A stretch of DNA of 64,000 nucleotides from Aplectana chamaeleonis (lineage: Eukaryota > Nematoda > Chromadorea > Rhabditida > Cosmocercidae). The stretch is from NCBI GenBank assembly GCA_029168955.1, contig JAPDOI010001544.1, forward strand, positions 102,708 through 166,707, read 5' to 3'. Position 1 is the first letter of the stretch, and each line of letters begins with the position of its first letter. The translations under genes were made by a program, and so were the position numbers. The notes under the pieces were generated by a model. The model saw only the letters and a list, made by a program, of their open reading frames with translations. It had not been told where the DNA came from and ran no database searches. Below are positions 11,632 to 22,215 of the stretch, in pieces.

Positions 11632-12171
11632 TTGGGTTGTCCGATTAGTTCTTGCTCGTCGCTTTTAAATCTAAGAAATTAGCGATCGAAATGAAATTTT
11701 TGGTACAATGTTTTGTGTTATTCGAAAGAGAATTTTTCGCTCTACAAGAAAGTCTATTTGGTTTTTTGTTTCGATTAGTTTTTGTTAATTTTTAGAGCAT
11801 TTAAATGGAGTTCCAAGTCGACAGAAACGAGCATTTTCGACACCATCTCCTTTTTGCGTTTAACCGAGGTGCCAAAGCCACGGAAGCTGCTAGAGAGATT
11901 TGTGCCGTATACGGAGAGGGTGCCATAGCTGAAAGAACTGCTCGATATTGGTTTGCGAAGTTCAAAAGTGGCAATTTCGAGTCATAACAGTCATAACATA
12001 ACAGGAGCAAGTCATAACATAACATAACATAACAAGTCATAAGTCACACAGAAGCAAGTCATAACAAACAACGGAGGAATACATTATTGATTAAATTGTT
12101 GTTATTTTATGTTTAAAAATAAAGTTATAAAAATTTTAAAAAAAACGGCAAGAACTTATCGGACAACCTGA
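11632..12171 (+). mobile_element. internally deleted mariner, TA target duplication
   Basis: 540 bp with inverted ends of about 22 bp (GGTTGTCCGATTAGTTCTTG on the left; right end differs at one base) and TA on both sides (11630-11631, 12172-12173). It carries only the N-terminal DNA-binding part of a transposase frame and then AT-rich sequence with TAACATAACA repeats. It is a different mariner from the intact one at 40.5 kb, though both termini share the GGTTGTCC core. Confidence 0.88.
11805..11987 (+). pseudogene. mariner transposase N-terminal fragment
   Basis: 60 codons, MEFQVDRNEHFRHHLLFAFN at the start. It matches the paired helix-turn-helix region of mariner transposases: the EAAREICAVYGE and ERTARYWFAKFKSGNF segments are family hallmarks. 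The DD34D catalytic domain is absent, so the copy cannot encode transposase and could move only in trans. Confidence 0.85.
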
Positions 12172-12289
12172 TACTACGACGGCCGCTGTTGTTGCTTCCT
12201 GATGCGGCTCCCATCACGCTTTGTGTTAGATTGCATGCCTGTCGCTCAATTCAGCGACAAAGTATACCATACCACTAAAGGGCAGTTCC

Positions 12290-13665
12290 CGAATTTTCAC
12301 CGAAATTCGAAAGGTTCAGGGCCTATGGCCACAGCAATGCCCGAAAACTAGTAAAGAGCCCAAATGGCCCCGCACGGCTCAGAACCTTCAAGTGTAGCGC
12401 AATCCCCGCCCACTCCTCCTAAACGGCTACTGGATCAATGCAAACTACGGAAAAAAATTGACTACAAGAAAACATAAGATTATCGAATCATCAAGCCATT
12501 CCCCATTATGCACGGATTGTCACAAATTCGTCCCATTTGAGTATAATATTCTTCTCCGGGAGTCGATTTTTCCTCTGCTAGTTTCGATCGAAAGCCGTTG
12601 AGGGCATTGGGTGGGGACTGCGCTTTACGCAGAAGTTGAGGACCGTGAAGGACTATTTGGGGCTCATTTTTAGCCGTTTTTTTTTTCGATATTGCTGCTG
12701 CCATGAACCCTGCACCCTTCGATCTCCGGAGTAAAATCGTGGACACCGCCTGGTGCTCTGGGTTTGCACGGTTTTGAATGGAAGAAGTGCCCAGCGCATC
12801 CTCAAAACGGATCGATTAACGCCGAGCAACTTCATGTTTAATCCTTTCCACATATACCGTCGGCATGGATCCTAGTGAGACATTGCGTTCCCCACGGAAG
12901 GTTAGCGCAAAATCGGCGCAGCCACTATTGCATTTTGCCTATCACAACCGGAAACACCTCTTATCCAAAAGTCATTCTTTTTAGTTCTCAATACTTTTAT
13001 TTCTTCACTTCGTAAACATGCAATCTACAGGGACAAAATGTGTGAGGTAGAGGTCATGCTGGTAACAACGATACTTAACGTATCAAGTGAGACATTAACA
13101 AATCAATGGAAATATAACAATCACGCGTTATCATCACAACAGGCTGGTAGTACCTCTACAAACGTGAAAGAATGCAAATGACTCAAGTGATTTTTACTCT
13201 TCCATGAAGACTACAAATTCGTGTGATATGGAACCACAGCCAGGTACCGCGCCTCCGAAGACGAGCCCTCGCACAACAATATTAAACCTATTCTCCAAAT
13301 GTCAATGTTTCCAGTGTGACAAAACCAACCAACTTTAACTGATAACTGCGTTAGAAATTCAATCGCGTAAGACCAGAAACACTTTCTCACAGATGATGAT
13401 GATGATGATGACCTATGGTCCTAACACCTACAGAGATTCAACAACAAAAATCCTGACATGGATTGAGAAGATGGGATTCATCAAATAGATCAAGCTGGGA
13501 AGGAGACATGCACACCTTAGTAAGTTCTTACACAGATCAAAGAAGCTTGTTTCTCCTAAGCGAATCTCGAAGTCCGAATGCGACCCCCGGAATGCGTCTT
13601 TCCGGTCCGGATTTCGAAAATCGCCTAAGATTCAATCTTATGCAGCACCAGCCTGCAGAAATACA
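12290..13665. other. unassigned; MITE half at 12854-12931 and a (GAT)n run
   Basis: Minus-strand overlapping frames at 12480-12853 have some protein-like stretches but no family or splice context. 12854-12931 is a half copy of the GGCATGGATCCTAATGAG foldback family. A short (GAT)n run lies at about 13393-13411. Confidence 0.35.
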
Positions 13666-13669
13666 GAGC

Positions 13670-13915
13670 AGGCCATAAACGGCCACGTCTCACCGTCGAC
13701 TGCAAACCACGCGCTGCGCGACCGCACGCGCGTCGGAAGCAGACGGGTTTTGGGCCGCCGCGCGACGAGTTTTGACAGCCGCGTGACGTTTCGGCGCGCC
13801 GCGCGGCGCCCGAAACCACCGCCGCGCGGCGGCCAAACTCGTCTCTGCCGACGCACGTGCGGTCGCGCAGCGCGTGGTACGCAGCCGACGGCAGACATTG
13901 GCCGTTTTATGGCCT
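13670..13915. mobile_element. GC-rich foldback element, AGGCCATAAAACGGCC family
   Basis: Almost wholly palindromic: the left arm AGGCCATAAACGGCCA... is complementary to ...TGGCCGTTTTATGGCCT. Arms exceed 75 bp and are rich in CGCGC. A closely related copy sits at 48079-48302. The many long frames over this interval on both strands are products of the GC-rich palindrome. Confidence 0.9.
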
Positions 13916-14031
13916 GTACACATGTTCGTCAACCTCCTAGCTGAACACGAGTGAATGCAAAAGGCAATTTCCATGACCAGTAAAGACCAAAAATAAATTC
14001 GTCCAACGCTAGACCGAGATATCAGGATGGT

Positions 14032-17000
14032 TTAGTTTTCATCTGCTTGACCATTTGTCGCAGCCAGAAAAACCTTGCGGTTAGCATCCCTCGTCCTAAA
14101 CCTGACGCAGAATACGCGGGCAATTCAGGAGAGACATAGAACACTATGAGTAGATACCTGCTCGCTTCGGCAAAACTCTTCTCCTCTGTCGACGCCGCAG
14201 ATCGTTGTCCAGAACCCCATTCACCATTCTCCTTCCAAGAGCAGCCTCCATCCTCATACACTTCCTACAAAGAAAATGCAGATTGGATTCGCGCATATTC
14301 CATCAACCCCCTGATTGAGTGCATTAACGGCTTTGGTAAGCAGAGAAACTCTGACTTTCGATATACGATTGAAACAGAGTGCAGCCCGGAGTTACCGACA
14401 GGGTTCTCGGTAGGGCTAATGCCCATTCATCGCGGAACGGAGGAAACTTCGCTACAAAACAGAGGGTCTTTCTCTGCAGAGAGAAAGAGCAGTTCCATCT
14501 GCAAAAGCGAATAACTGAGGAAGAAAGCTTTCCAACCGTACGAAAGCTGGCCCCTTGTTCAGCAAGAAATAACCCTCGAAGAATGTACTAGAATTACAAG
14601 AAGTCAAGAAGAATATGAACGATGAATATCTCTACCTTCTTCCAGATTGGCACTGAGCTTTTTGAAGGCACGTCAATAGCCATTTCGGTTGCATGTAACG
14701 CATCAGTCCTGTGAGGGGAAGCGGTTGCAATAATGACGGACGTTTCACCCACAGTTACCTCCACCTATCCTAAAGCACAAATACGTATATGAATAACTCT
14801 TGAGCAATCGCCACATACAATTTTTCGCTCCTTAGGAAATGGTCAATACAAAAAGTGCTAGAGTGCGAACGCGGTGAGTGCTCATTTAGATGGATGTATC
14901 GTGGACCAACGTCACATACGAAAGAGGCGGGGCGGGGCGGGGACGGAGTCAGCTGTCATCAGCCGCCCAATGGTCGCGAACGGAGAGGGGCGTGTCATGC
15001 AATTAAAGCCCCGCTATAATCGAGTTTTCGATGAACATGTTATACGTAGAGAGTCGCGCCAGGAATTTTAGTCCAACGCGGTGCGGCGCTCGCTTTACGC
15101 TCGACAACTCGTCCGCGACAGCTGATCATCAACACTACTGATCCAGAAATTTTCGACGCCACCATATTATTATGAAGTTTTTTTCCGTCTATTCTAATAA
15201 ACTGACAAGGGTAACCATTTTGGCGTAGTACGAAATGAGCAAAACGAGGTATGGCCTAATATATCAAAACGTATACATCTGCAGACAGAAGCAGAAGCGG
15301 TCGGTTGGAGATCATGTGCATCCACCTCAATGCGAATCGACTGCTCCCGCTTGATGGGTCGCGGAGTATGTGGCGTTTAGGTTGCTGCCGAGATGTCGTA
15401 CGTTCACGCCGTGGCAGTGTGGAGGAAAAGAAGATCACCTCTATGCAAACCGACGTCACCCTCCGCGAAGAGGGTTTTTGTCATGGGAGAGGTGCTGGCC
15501 GGCCGCAGCTCTCCTTCGGATTCTCCTGCAAAGGGCCGGCGTGGAGAGGAATCCTGGACCCGCTCAGAAGTACCTATGCCCCACGTGCGGCAAGGATCTT
15601 ACCACGAGCCATACCAGCGTCCAGTGCTTCGGATACTTAAGGTGGGTCCATCTCTCCTGTTCGGGTCTCAGTTCTGTGAGGCATTATAACTCTGCTTTTC
15701 AACTGTGTTTTATGCTCTTCACCTACCAACTCTGATTCCTCTTCCTCAAATCGCCCCCTTTCCATTGTACATATCAATCTCAACGGCCTTCGTACTAAAC
15801 TTTTCTGAGCTCTCTCTCTTCTTACGTACTTACCATCCAGACGTGATCATGGTTCAAGAAACCAAGCTCTCTCCATCCCCTACCTATCCTCATCCTAATA
15901 TCCCAGGCTACACTGCCTTCCATGCTCCAAGGTCAGCTCTTGGCGGAGGAGTTTCAACCTTTGTTTTATCCTCTCTCCCTCCCACCTCTTACCTTCACCC
16001 CACGGATGGTACTCTCGAGTACCTTCCAATCCATCTCCCACTTAAAACACCCCTTTCTCTTTTCAACATATATATTCCCCCTACCACCTCATGCCCCTCC
16101 TCCTACAATCCCATTCCTCTTCTCAAACAACTCAATGATTATTCCCTCTCATCATCAGTTGTTTTCGCGAACGACTTTAATGCCCACACCTTCTGCTCGT
16201 CCCTTGGTTCTGATGCTAGAGGAGAAGAAGTCGAAAAATGGGCTGAGGAGTACGACCTGGTCATTTTAAACGATGATCAGCCCGCTCGTCTCCCTGCCAA
16301 CGGCCGATCTTCTAGCCCAGACATAACTCTTATCTCGTCCAACCTTTCCAACGCTTGCTCATGGTCTACCTCAACAACATTGTCTAGTGATCATGTTCCC
16401 GTCTTTGTGCACATCGATCTCTCAAATTCTCTTGCTCCTTATTCTGGTGTTCGTCAACGTTCTTATCTCAACTTAGGCCAAACAGACTGGTGCCTGTTCA
16501 GTGAGGTTGCGCTACGCCTGGCAGCTGATTACCCGTGGAATGGCAATGTGCACCAGAAGGAGCATCACTTATCTGATGCAATTCGCAGGGGCCATGAAGA
16601 GGCGGCTATCCCTGTTGGCCGAGTTAAGACGTTCTATCCAAACGTCACCAGAGAAATTCTTCAGAAAATCAGGACTAGAGATGCCAGAAGAGCAGTTGAC
16701 CATCTAGACCCTGTCGTCGCTCAAGCTGGATGGTGAGATCAGAAAAGATCTCGACCAGCACAAGAAAGAACAGTGGGAAAAAATTCTACAGAACAGTTGA
16801 ATTTCAAGACGGACAGTGGAGCTACTTTGGAAGGTAAGCTTCGGAAACTATCAGGAAAGAGCTTGCCAGCCACCATCTCCACTATTGAGTTCGGTAATAA
16901 CGTTTTCAAGTCAGGAAAGGAAGCCGCCTACTCTCTCTCTCGTGGTAAAAAGTTTCTTTGTCACGAGTACAAGGCGAGGTCCGCAAAATAGAGTGACAGT

Positions 17001-20000
17001 AAGAGAGCTGTGCCGCCTCCCGCTCATGAGCACGGCCGATGCGTTCACTGTGGCGCAAGTAGATAAGATTATAAAGCGACATGCGGAACTCCAAAGCTGT
17101 CGGTCCGGACGGCATTTTGTCCTGCTTTGTATTTGTACTGAAAAGAAACTCCCCCGACTGAGATCCTTCCGCTCATCGTTGATATGATTAACACTTCGTT
17201 TAGCTCTTGCACTATTCCGCAAAAACTGGGAAGACAGCCAACGTCATCCCGTTGCCCAAGCCTGGCAAACTCAGTCATCAGTAAAGGGATATCGTCCCAT
17301 TAGCTGCTGATGTCACCTTTCGCCAAAGAGTGGCCGAAAAGAAAGCTCATTGTCAAGGATCTAGCGGAGCACAACGAGAAGCAGTTGTTTCAACATGGAG
17401 TTCAGGAGGCTACATTCCCACAACTACGGCGTTGCTAGAAATTACCAGCTATGCTATCGACGGGTTCAACTTTAACAAGCCATTGGAGAACTGTAGCTGT
17501 TGCGTTGGATCTCACCAAGGCATTTGATACGGTTAACCTTGGAGTCGCTGTCAAGCAACATTCTGGAGTCGTCAATACCATCTTGGCAGAAGCGCTGGAT
17601 ATCGGCCTTTATTAAAGGTCGGCGGGCAAGAGTCATGTTTCAGAACCATGTCTCCAACAGTATTCCTATGGCAGCTGGAAGGTCCCTCAGGGCGGAGTTC
17701 TATCGCCAGCCCTCTTCAATCTGTACCTCGGAGATATGCCTGAGCCTCCACAGGACATCAAGGTCGTCGCGTATGCCGATGACAAAAACAATCATGTGTC
17801 GAGATCGGGACTTACAGGTGGCCGCCAATAAGATCAACGAGTACCTGATCACACTAAAGAGCTTTTTCGACCGCAAGATGCTAAGTATCTCTGCAGCCAA
17901 GTCGTCAGTGTCCGTCTCTCACGACGGACCCATCCGAGCGACTAGCGCTCATCCGGATGTCGTGTGGGATGGAGACCGTTTGCCTGCTGCTCGCTTTCCA
18001 AAGCTGCTCGGTCTTGTGCTCGATCCGTCACTTCAAAGTTCGCCATAAGTTAATACAGAGCAGAAGCAGGCGAGTCCGTTAAAGCTCAAGCTCAAGCGAT
18101 TTCTCAAGGGCCCACTGGGGCGGCACTTCGGTAGGGAGTAGCAGCAAGGGCGAGACTATACTCACAACGTATAAGGCAGAATTCCTGCAGCCCGCCCTGG
18201 AGTACCGCCACGCACCAGGTTTGGCAGCATCTCCGTCTCTCAGAATCCCTCCCTGGACAAAAGAAGAATGCAAGCGAGTACAAAATGCTGCTCTCTCGTA
18301 TCGCCATACCGGATGCAGCAAGAGGTTCCCCAAATCGAGCTACCTGCATGCTGAGACCCGTCTATTACCAGTGAAGGAGCACTGTCAGCTCCAGGCCCAG
18401 CAATTTCCGCATTAACATTATAAAACAAATCCAAATCACCCGTCGATGGAAGTGCTTGCTAACCCCGTGAGAGAGAGAAAGTATAAGAAAGCCATTCGCC
18501 GATGCTCCCAAACAAAGTCAATTTGCAAAGATGGCACGACTCACAGCAAGAACGTGACTCCGTCTTTTGCGCGAGGAGCACACCAAGGATTCGTACGGTA
18601 AAGTCATCTTGTGAAGGTGGCCATAAATCCTATACTAGGAGATATACCGCCCCCGTCTTGCACCTCAGAAGTCTCCAACTCGGAAGAAGAGGGCGAGATG
18701 CACGCTCGCATCATTACGCTGTGGTCACTCTACAATACTAATGTCTTATGTCCAGCAAGATTGACAGCAGCCAAATCTGATGTCATCATGCCCGGACTGC
18801 CAGGTATCGTCGGCCATGATACCGCACATTTATTCAACTGTCCGAGAGAGACCTACCACGCTGACACCAATGGACCTATGGACGAATCCACTACTGGTCG
18901 CCCAGTTCCTCCGCCTATGACAAAACCACTCTATGTGGCTGCAAAGAAGAAGAAGAAGGCGTTGAGTTTCGCGCACACAGATCTGCAACCGACCTCTCCT
19001 GCTTCGTATGTAAATGTATATAGTAAACTGGACTATACCTTGTGAGGAAGCTCTTTGCTACTATTTATACAACTGTGAGTGACTCCTGCCTAAACTTGTG
19101 AATTCAAAAAGTTACAAGCCCAAAACGGCTCGGAATCCAGTGATGAGCGGAAATTTTTTTCCGAATCACGGAAATTGGAAGTCGGAACAACCTTCGAAAT
19201 TCCGGAAATCGGAATTCGGAAATCGTAACGCCAAAAACCATCGGAAATCGGAAATACTTTCGGCGAGTTTCTTAACCCCCTTCTTAACTGTGCCCACCAA
19301 AAAAAACTTGGGCTGATTCTTCTTTATTGAAAATTTTTTATGTATATAGTCTTTTAACACTCCACGCATGCTTGGAGTGTCACGTTTCACGCAATTGAGA
19401 GGAGTTAGGAGTTCCGAGCTATGCAGACGGTCAAAAATCAGGGACGCGGTTGAATATGCTAAGTCGTCGAAAATCAGGTGGAGCCGGGCACGTAATGCGT
19501 TTCGAGGAGAACCGTTGGACAAGAGCTTTGTAACAGATATGGTACCGCGGGACCTCAGGGCGCATTACTGACCGATCCTCCAACTTGATGGTCGGATTTG
19601 TTCACCAAGAGCCTTGGACCAAAGAGGTGAGTAGAGAGTCTTCGTGTTCCTGGAGCAGAGTAGGGATATCCTGGCCAACTTTGGCGCGCGATAGGGACAG
19701 AATGGAGAACGTTTCTGGCGCCCGCTCGACACTGTCAATGATCAACGGGAGGACGGGTGATATAGGTGATAATTTCTTTGACGGAGCTCGACCCCATGCG
19801 ATCTCCCATATCTTCAAAATAATGCGTTGGTGACCCAAAAACTTCCTACGTTTTCAGGCGTATCCAACCTGTGATTCAACCAACCAAAAAAACGGTGAGT
19901 TGTTTTCAGCGCGTATGATGCCTTTAGCGCGAGATCCGGACACGATGACGGGTGTTCCTTGCATGCTTGTTGTTTTTGCTAAGGAGTACTTAAGCCATGA

Positions 20001-22178
20001 GTGAAAAGCACTCAGGACGCTGACGAAGTGGCGCATGACCCCAGAAGGGGTGTGTGCAGGACATGCATTCAGGACCTCCGTGGGAGTGTGCAGATCGAGC
20101 GGAGATCCCGAGTGAGCGTGCAGATTGTGTGCGGGATCACTGGGATTGGCTGCAGGGATCATGGAATGTGCGCAGGACATTTCTGGGAGTGTGCAGAAGT
20201 CAAGGAATGTGTGAAGAGCATCGTGGAATGTGTCCAAGACTTCACTGGGAGTGTGCAGGAGGTCGAGCAATCCGTTCCAGGACTTGAGTGGGAGTTTGCA
20301 GGACGCCGGGGGAAGGAATATGTGCAGGACTTTGCAGGAGGCGCGCAGGACGTTGTGGAAAGCGGTGTAGGACTTTACTGAGAAGTCCTGCTCCACACCC
20401 TGCACCACTTCCACTGGGGTCCACGCGCACATTTGCTTTGCGCGATCTCGTTGGGAGTCCTGCACGCTTTCTACGGCGTCCCTGATGTCCTCCTATCAAA
20501 ATTCGTAGTTCAGCGCCCGAAATAACCCCCATGGAAAGTGGAAAGGCAAAGTGTAAAAAATCTGATTCTGTGGATATTTCCGATTTCTTCCGCATTTCCA
20601 GGCTTTTTTTCTCGGAATTTGGAAATCGGAAGGCCAAAAACCATCGGAAATCGGAATCCGGAATTCCGCTCATCCCTGCTCCGGAATGCTTTGCCGCCAC
20701 GCATCGTGCCTCCGGATCGCACGAATTTCCAACGCCGCATTCGCCGGTTAGCCGGGATATTTTTGAATGTTTTCTTTGTTTTTTTACATGTTATTTTGTA
20801 TTTTTGTATGTGACACCATGTTAGAAGTTGACGTTTTTCCCCTTTCCAGATGCTTCCAGCTTTTTCACCTGTTTTTTTTTCAGCTGGTTCTGGAGTAGGA
20901 GTACATAAAGATGACTCAGAGTTAAACATGGATTTCGGACAGACTTTCCACTTTTAAAAACAGCTCTCTTGTTACCTGCACTAGGGTTGTTCATTCTTTT
21001 CCGTGGCTTTTAGGTTTTTTCCTAGTTTGTGTGAATATGGCTTTAAGATATCATCGCTCCGATTTTTCTTTGTTTACTTTTGCTTCTACCATGTTTGTGC
21101 TTCTACCTCATGTTTTTTATTTTTACTTCTCTTCTCATTGTTACTTTGTTTTGCTATACGTTACATGTATATCACATATAATAAATTTGAATTTGAATTT
21201 GTAACGTCCTCAAGGAGCAGGCTTTAGAAGGCAACGATAAGGGGCTTCTCAAAGGAATATTCACTAGAACATCAACATCTGACTAATAAAAATAGAAGCA
21301 CAAGTAGAAATACATTCAGAAAACTGAAAAAGAATAAAAACACTAGGAAACCCAACTAGTCAGCTGATCAGCGGTTGCGGCCCTGGAGACTCGTCCGGTT
21401 CGAGACGCGTGCGTGTGGCCGCGAAAGCGTCGAATACGCGATTGCGGACCTGCAATTTCACCCCGACAGCAGATCGTAAATATTTAGAACTGTTCTTCTT
21501 CACCCAAATTTTGTCTAGGGGAGTTATTCGGGGTCCTGAATACGAATACGTATTTAGTTTTCGGGTTTTGGGACGCGGCTGCGTAGCAGCAGTTACCGAC
21601 AAACAACAAGATGATCGAAACCAGCAACTATGCCACCGCCGACCGACTACTTTCGCGGGTGAAAACGTATTTCTCAATTTTGTTGGAAATCAGAAAAAAA
21701 TCAGAGTAACGCCTGCCAGGAATTCTTGCACTAGGATTATGATACCGAAAGAACAAGGATTTCCCACCAATACAAGAAAATTCGGCATCTTAGAAGCATG
21801 GAACATACTCCAGCTCTGCCTGTGCATTATCACAACCCTTTTCCACCGACGGATACTTGTCTCGTATGACCGAACACAGCTTACGCAGCTCCTGAAATTG
21901 GAACCATTCACAGAGTAAAAAATTACAACTACACGATATGTACTCTTAACAACTTTGTTACCTTGTAAGCCATCTCATCATAGCTCTCATAGTCGAGCCG
22001 TGAAACTCTCTGCGACCACCAAAGGTATCACGGGTAGTTCCCACAAACACCGAAGTCGCACCACACGTGGGGCTAAAATAGGAATAAAAGATGTAGCGGA
22101 CGCATTCGATAAAAAAAAAGCACTAATTGCCTGTTGATTAAGCGTACAGCTTCGTCTACATCCAAAAGGAGTGCTCAT
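14032..22178 (-). CDS. MOCS2B: molybdopterin synthase catalytic subunit (MoaE/MOCS2B), frames disrupted by small indels
   Basis: MoaE adds sulfur to cPMP, with MOCS2A as sulfur donor, to make molybdopterin in the cytosol. Six minus-strand exons: 22178-22131 (MSTP, then LDVDEAVRLIN), 22072-21962 (SVFVGTTRDTFGGRR, then RLDYESYDEMAYK), 21891-21820 (ELRKLCSVIRDKYPSVEK), 14769-14636 (GETSVIIATASPHRTDALHA ... SVPIWKK), 14264-14158 (EVYEDGGCSWKENGEWGSG), 14101-14032 (ends NGQADEN, TAA). SPHR, the catalytic-Lys region IWKKE and the EVYEDG..WKEN ending are MoaE hallmarks. Exons join in consistent phases. Introns 1 and 3 have GC donors; intron 3 is about 7.05 kb and holds a LINE. Four frame breaks are seen: an extra T near 22165, an extra GA near 22008, an extra G near 21842 and an extra G near 14762. 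This is either a pseudogene or uncorrected sequence error. The C-terminal 40-odd residues extend past the usual MoaE end. Confidence 0.85.
14270..15380. other. intron sequence around MOCS2B exon 4; no other gene
   Basis: Apart from MOCS2B exon 4 (14636-14769) I see no feature. The plus-strand frame beginning at 14146 is antisense to MOCS2B exon 5 and is not called. Confidence 0.4.
15538..15561 (+). other. 2A-like motif GVERNPGP in LINE-A copy 1
   Basis: The frame starting 15370 reads LLRILLQRAGVERNPGP and continues into a CPTCGKDL finger. This matches the 2A ribosome-skipping signature (D-V/I-E-x-N-P-G|P), except that Gly replaces the usual Asp. The Leu-rich run ahead of it is also typical. 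In copy 2 the Glu codon is TAG. Confidence 0.7.
15700..16736 (+). pseudogene. LINE-A endonuclease domain (copy 1)
   Basis: Exonuclease-endonuclease-phosphatase fold: VMVQETKLS with the catalytic Glu (codon 15858-15860), NDFNAH, RSSSPDITLIS and SSDHVP with the catalytic His (16392-16394) are all visible. The frame is broken from the upstream finger near 15700 and from the linker near 16736. It would nick the target DNA for target-primed reverse transcription if intact. Confidence 0.85.
17000..18870 (+). pseudogene. LINE-A reverse transcriptase remnant (copy 1)
   Basis: RT blocks in shifting frames: SKAVGPDGI-like near 17090, STTALLEI-like near 17430, LTKAFDTVNL near 17513, VAYADD near 17768-17785 (frame lost straight after), and the conserved tail near 18330-18420 (EHCQLQAQQF). 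Many frameshifts and stops. The aligned copy 2 shows what the undamaged order looks like. Confidence 0.85.
19138..19295. repeat. GGAAATCGG-rich dispersed repeat
   Basis: Made of short iterations of CGGAAATCGG/AATTCCGG. The block CCAAAAACCATCGGAAATCG is shared exactly with 20636-20655, and a diverged relative is near 28390-28505. The terminal GATGAGCGGAA and TTCCGCTCATC suggest inverted ends. Confidence 0.55.
19376..19775 (+). pseudogene. RTE-type LINE 3' end remnant
   Basis: Reads LCRRSKIRDAVEYAKSSKIR, then SFVTDMVPRDLRAHY and, after a frame change, TLARDRDRMENVSGAR, followed by a GATATAGGTGATAATTTC tail. These are the C-terminal landmarks of nematode RTE-1-like elements (KIRW, W-T-R-A-V-T-D-W-x-P-R-D and TLARDRD blocks). 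It is 5' truncated, as usual for LINE copies, and lies in the large MOCS2B intron on the opposite strand. Confidence 0.75.
20000..20400. repeat. degenerate minisatellite, ~30 bp units (GGGAGTGTGCAG)
   Basis: Repeats of the type GTGGGAGTGTGCAGGACNT with period near 30 bp. Open frames on both strands (126 and 203 codons) are products of the repeat, which lacks stops, and show no domain. Confidence 0.7.
20500..20690. repeat. second GGAAATCGG-type repeat
   Basis: See 19138-19295. Ends with AATTCCGCTCATCCC, the complement of the GATGAGCGGAA at the start of that copy. Confidence 0.5.
20740..21215 (+). repeat. probable LINE 3' UTR with (TTTGAA)n tail
   Basis: T-rich sequence ending AATAAATTTGAATTTGAATT, a microsatellite tail typical of CR1/RTE-like 3' ends in nematodes. 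No coding part is attached. The interval 21220-21815 just downstream has no supported feature on either strand beyond MOCS2B exon 3. Confidence 0.35.
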
Positions 22179-22215
22179 AGCAGATTCGAATCACATCGTC
22201 CAGAAAACGACTGGA

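Larger units (their letters stand above)
11404..12289. mobile_element. foldback element interrupted by a truncated mariner
   Basis: Outer inverted ends GGAAGTGCCC (11404-11413) and GGGCAGTTCC (12280-12289), continued inward by related GGYATGGWATAC sequences and GCGACAG-rich palindromes. Removing the nested mariner leaves about 345 bp. Confidence 0.6.
15386..18957 (+). mobile_element. full-length but decayed APE-type LINE (family A, copy 1)
   Basis: The 5' end TGCCGAGATGTCGTACGTTC and the 3' (AAG)n tail match copy 2 at 49956-53420. Order: 2A-like motif, Cys/His finger, apurinic-type endonuclease, reverse transcriptase, C-terminal part. Many frameshifts. Flanks GGCGTTTAGGTTGC (15372-15385) and GGCGTTGAGTTTC (after the tail) look like a decayed target duplication. 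Clade is best described as Jockey/Ingi-like, judged from the GYRPI(S)LL and VPQGGVLSPALF style of RT in copy 2. It lies in the large MOCS2B intron, antisense to the gene. Confidence 0.9.

Noticed and set aside
13625..13974. Several long frames on both strands rich in Arg and Ala
   Set aside because: They come from a GC-rich palindrome that lacks stops in all frames.
14146..14514. Plus-strand 122-codon frame starting with ATG
   Set aside because: It is antisense to MOCS2B exon 5, which has strong family motifs and splice sites on the minus strand.
19854..20465. 203-codon minus-strand frame with an HTPSEVL-like repeat
   Set aside because: It is the reverse of a degenerate 30-bp minisatellite that is open on both strands; no domain.
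21690..21911. Continuation of the MOCS2B exon 3 frame into a hydrophobic tail (PNFLVLVGNPCSFG)
   Set aside because: Family comparison places the exon end at CAC AG|GC (21820), where the next exon (ATAGGTG..., GETSV) joins in phase.
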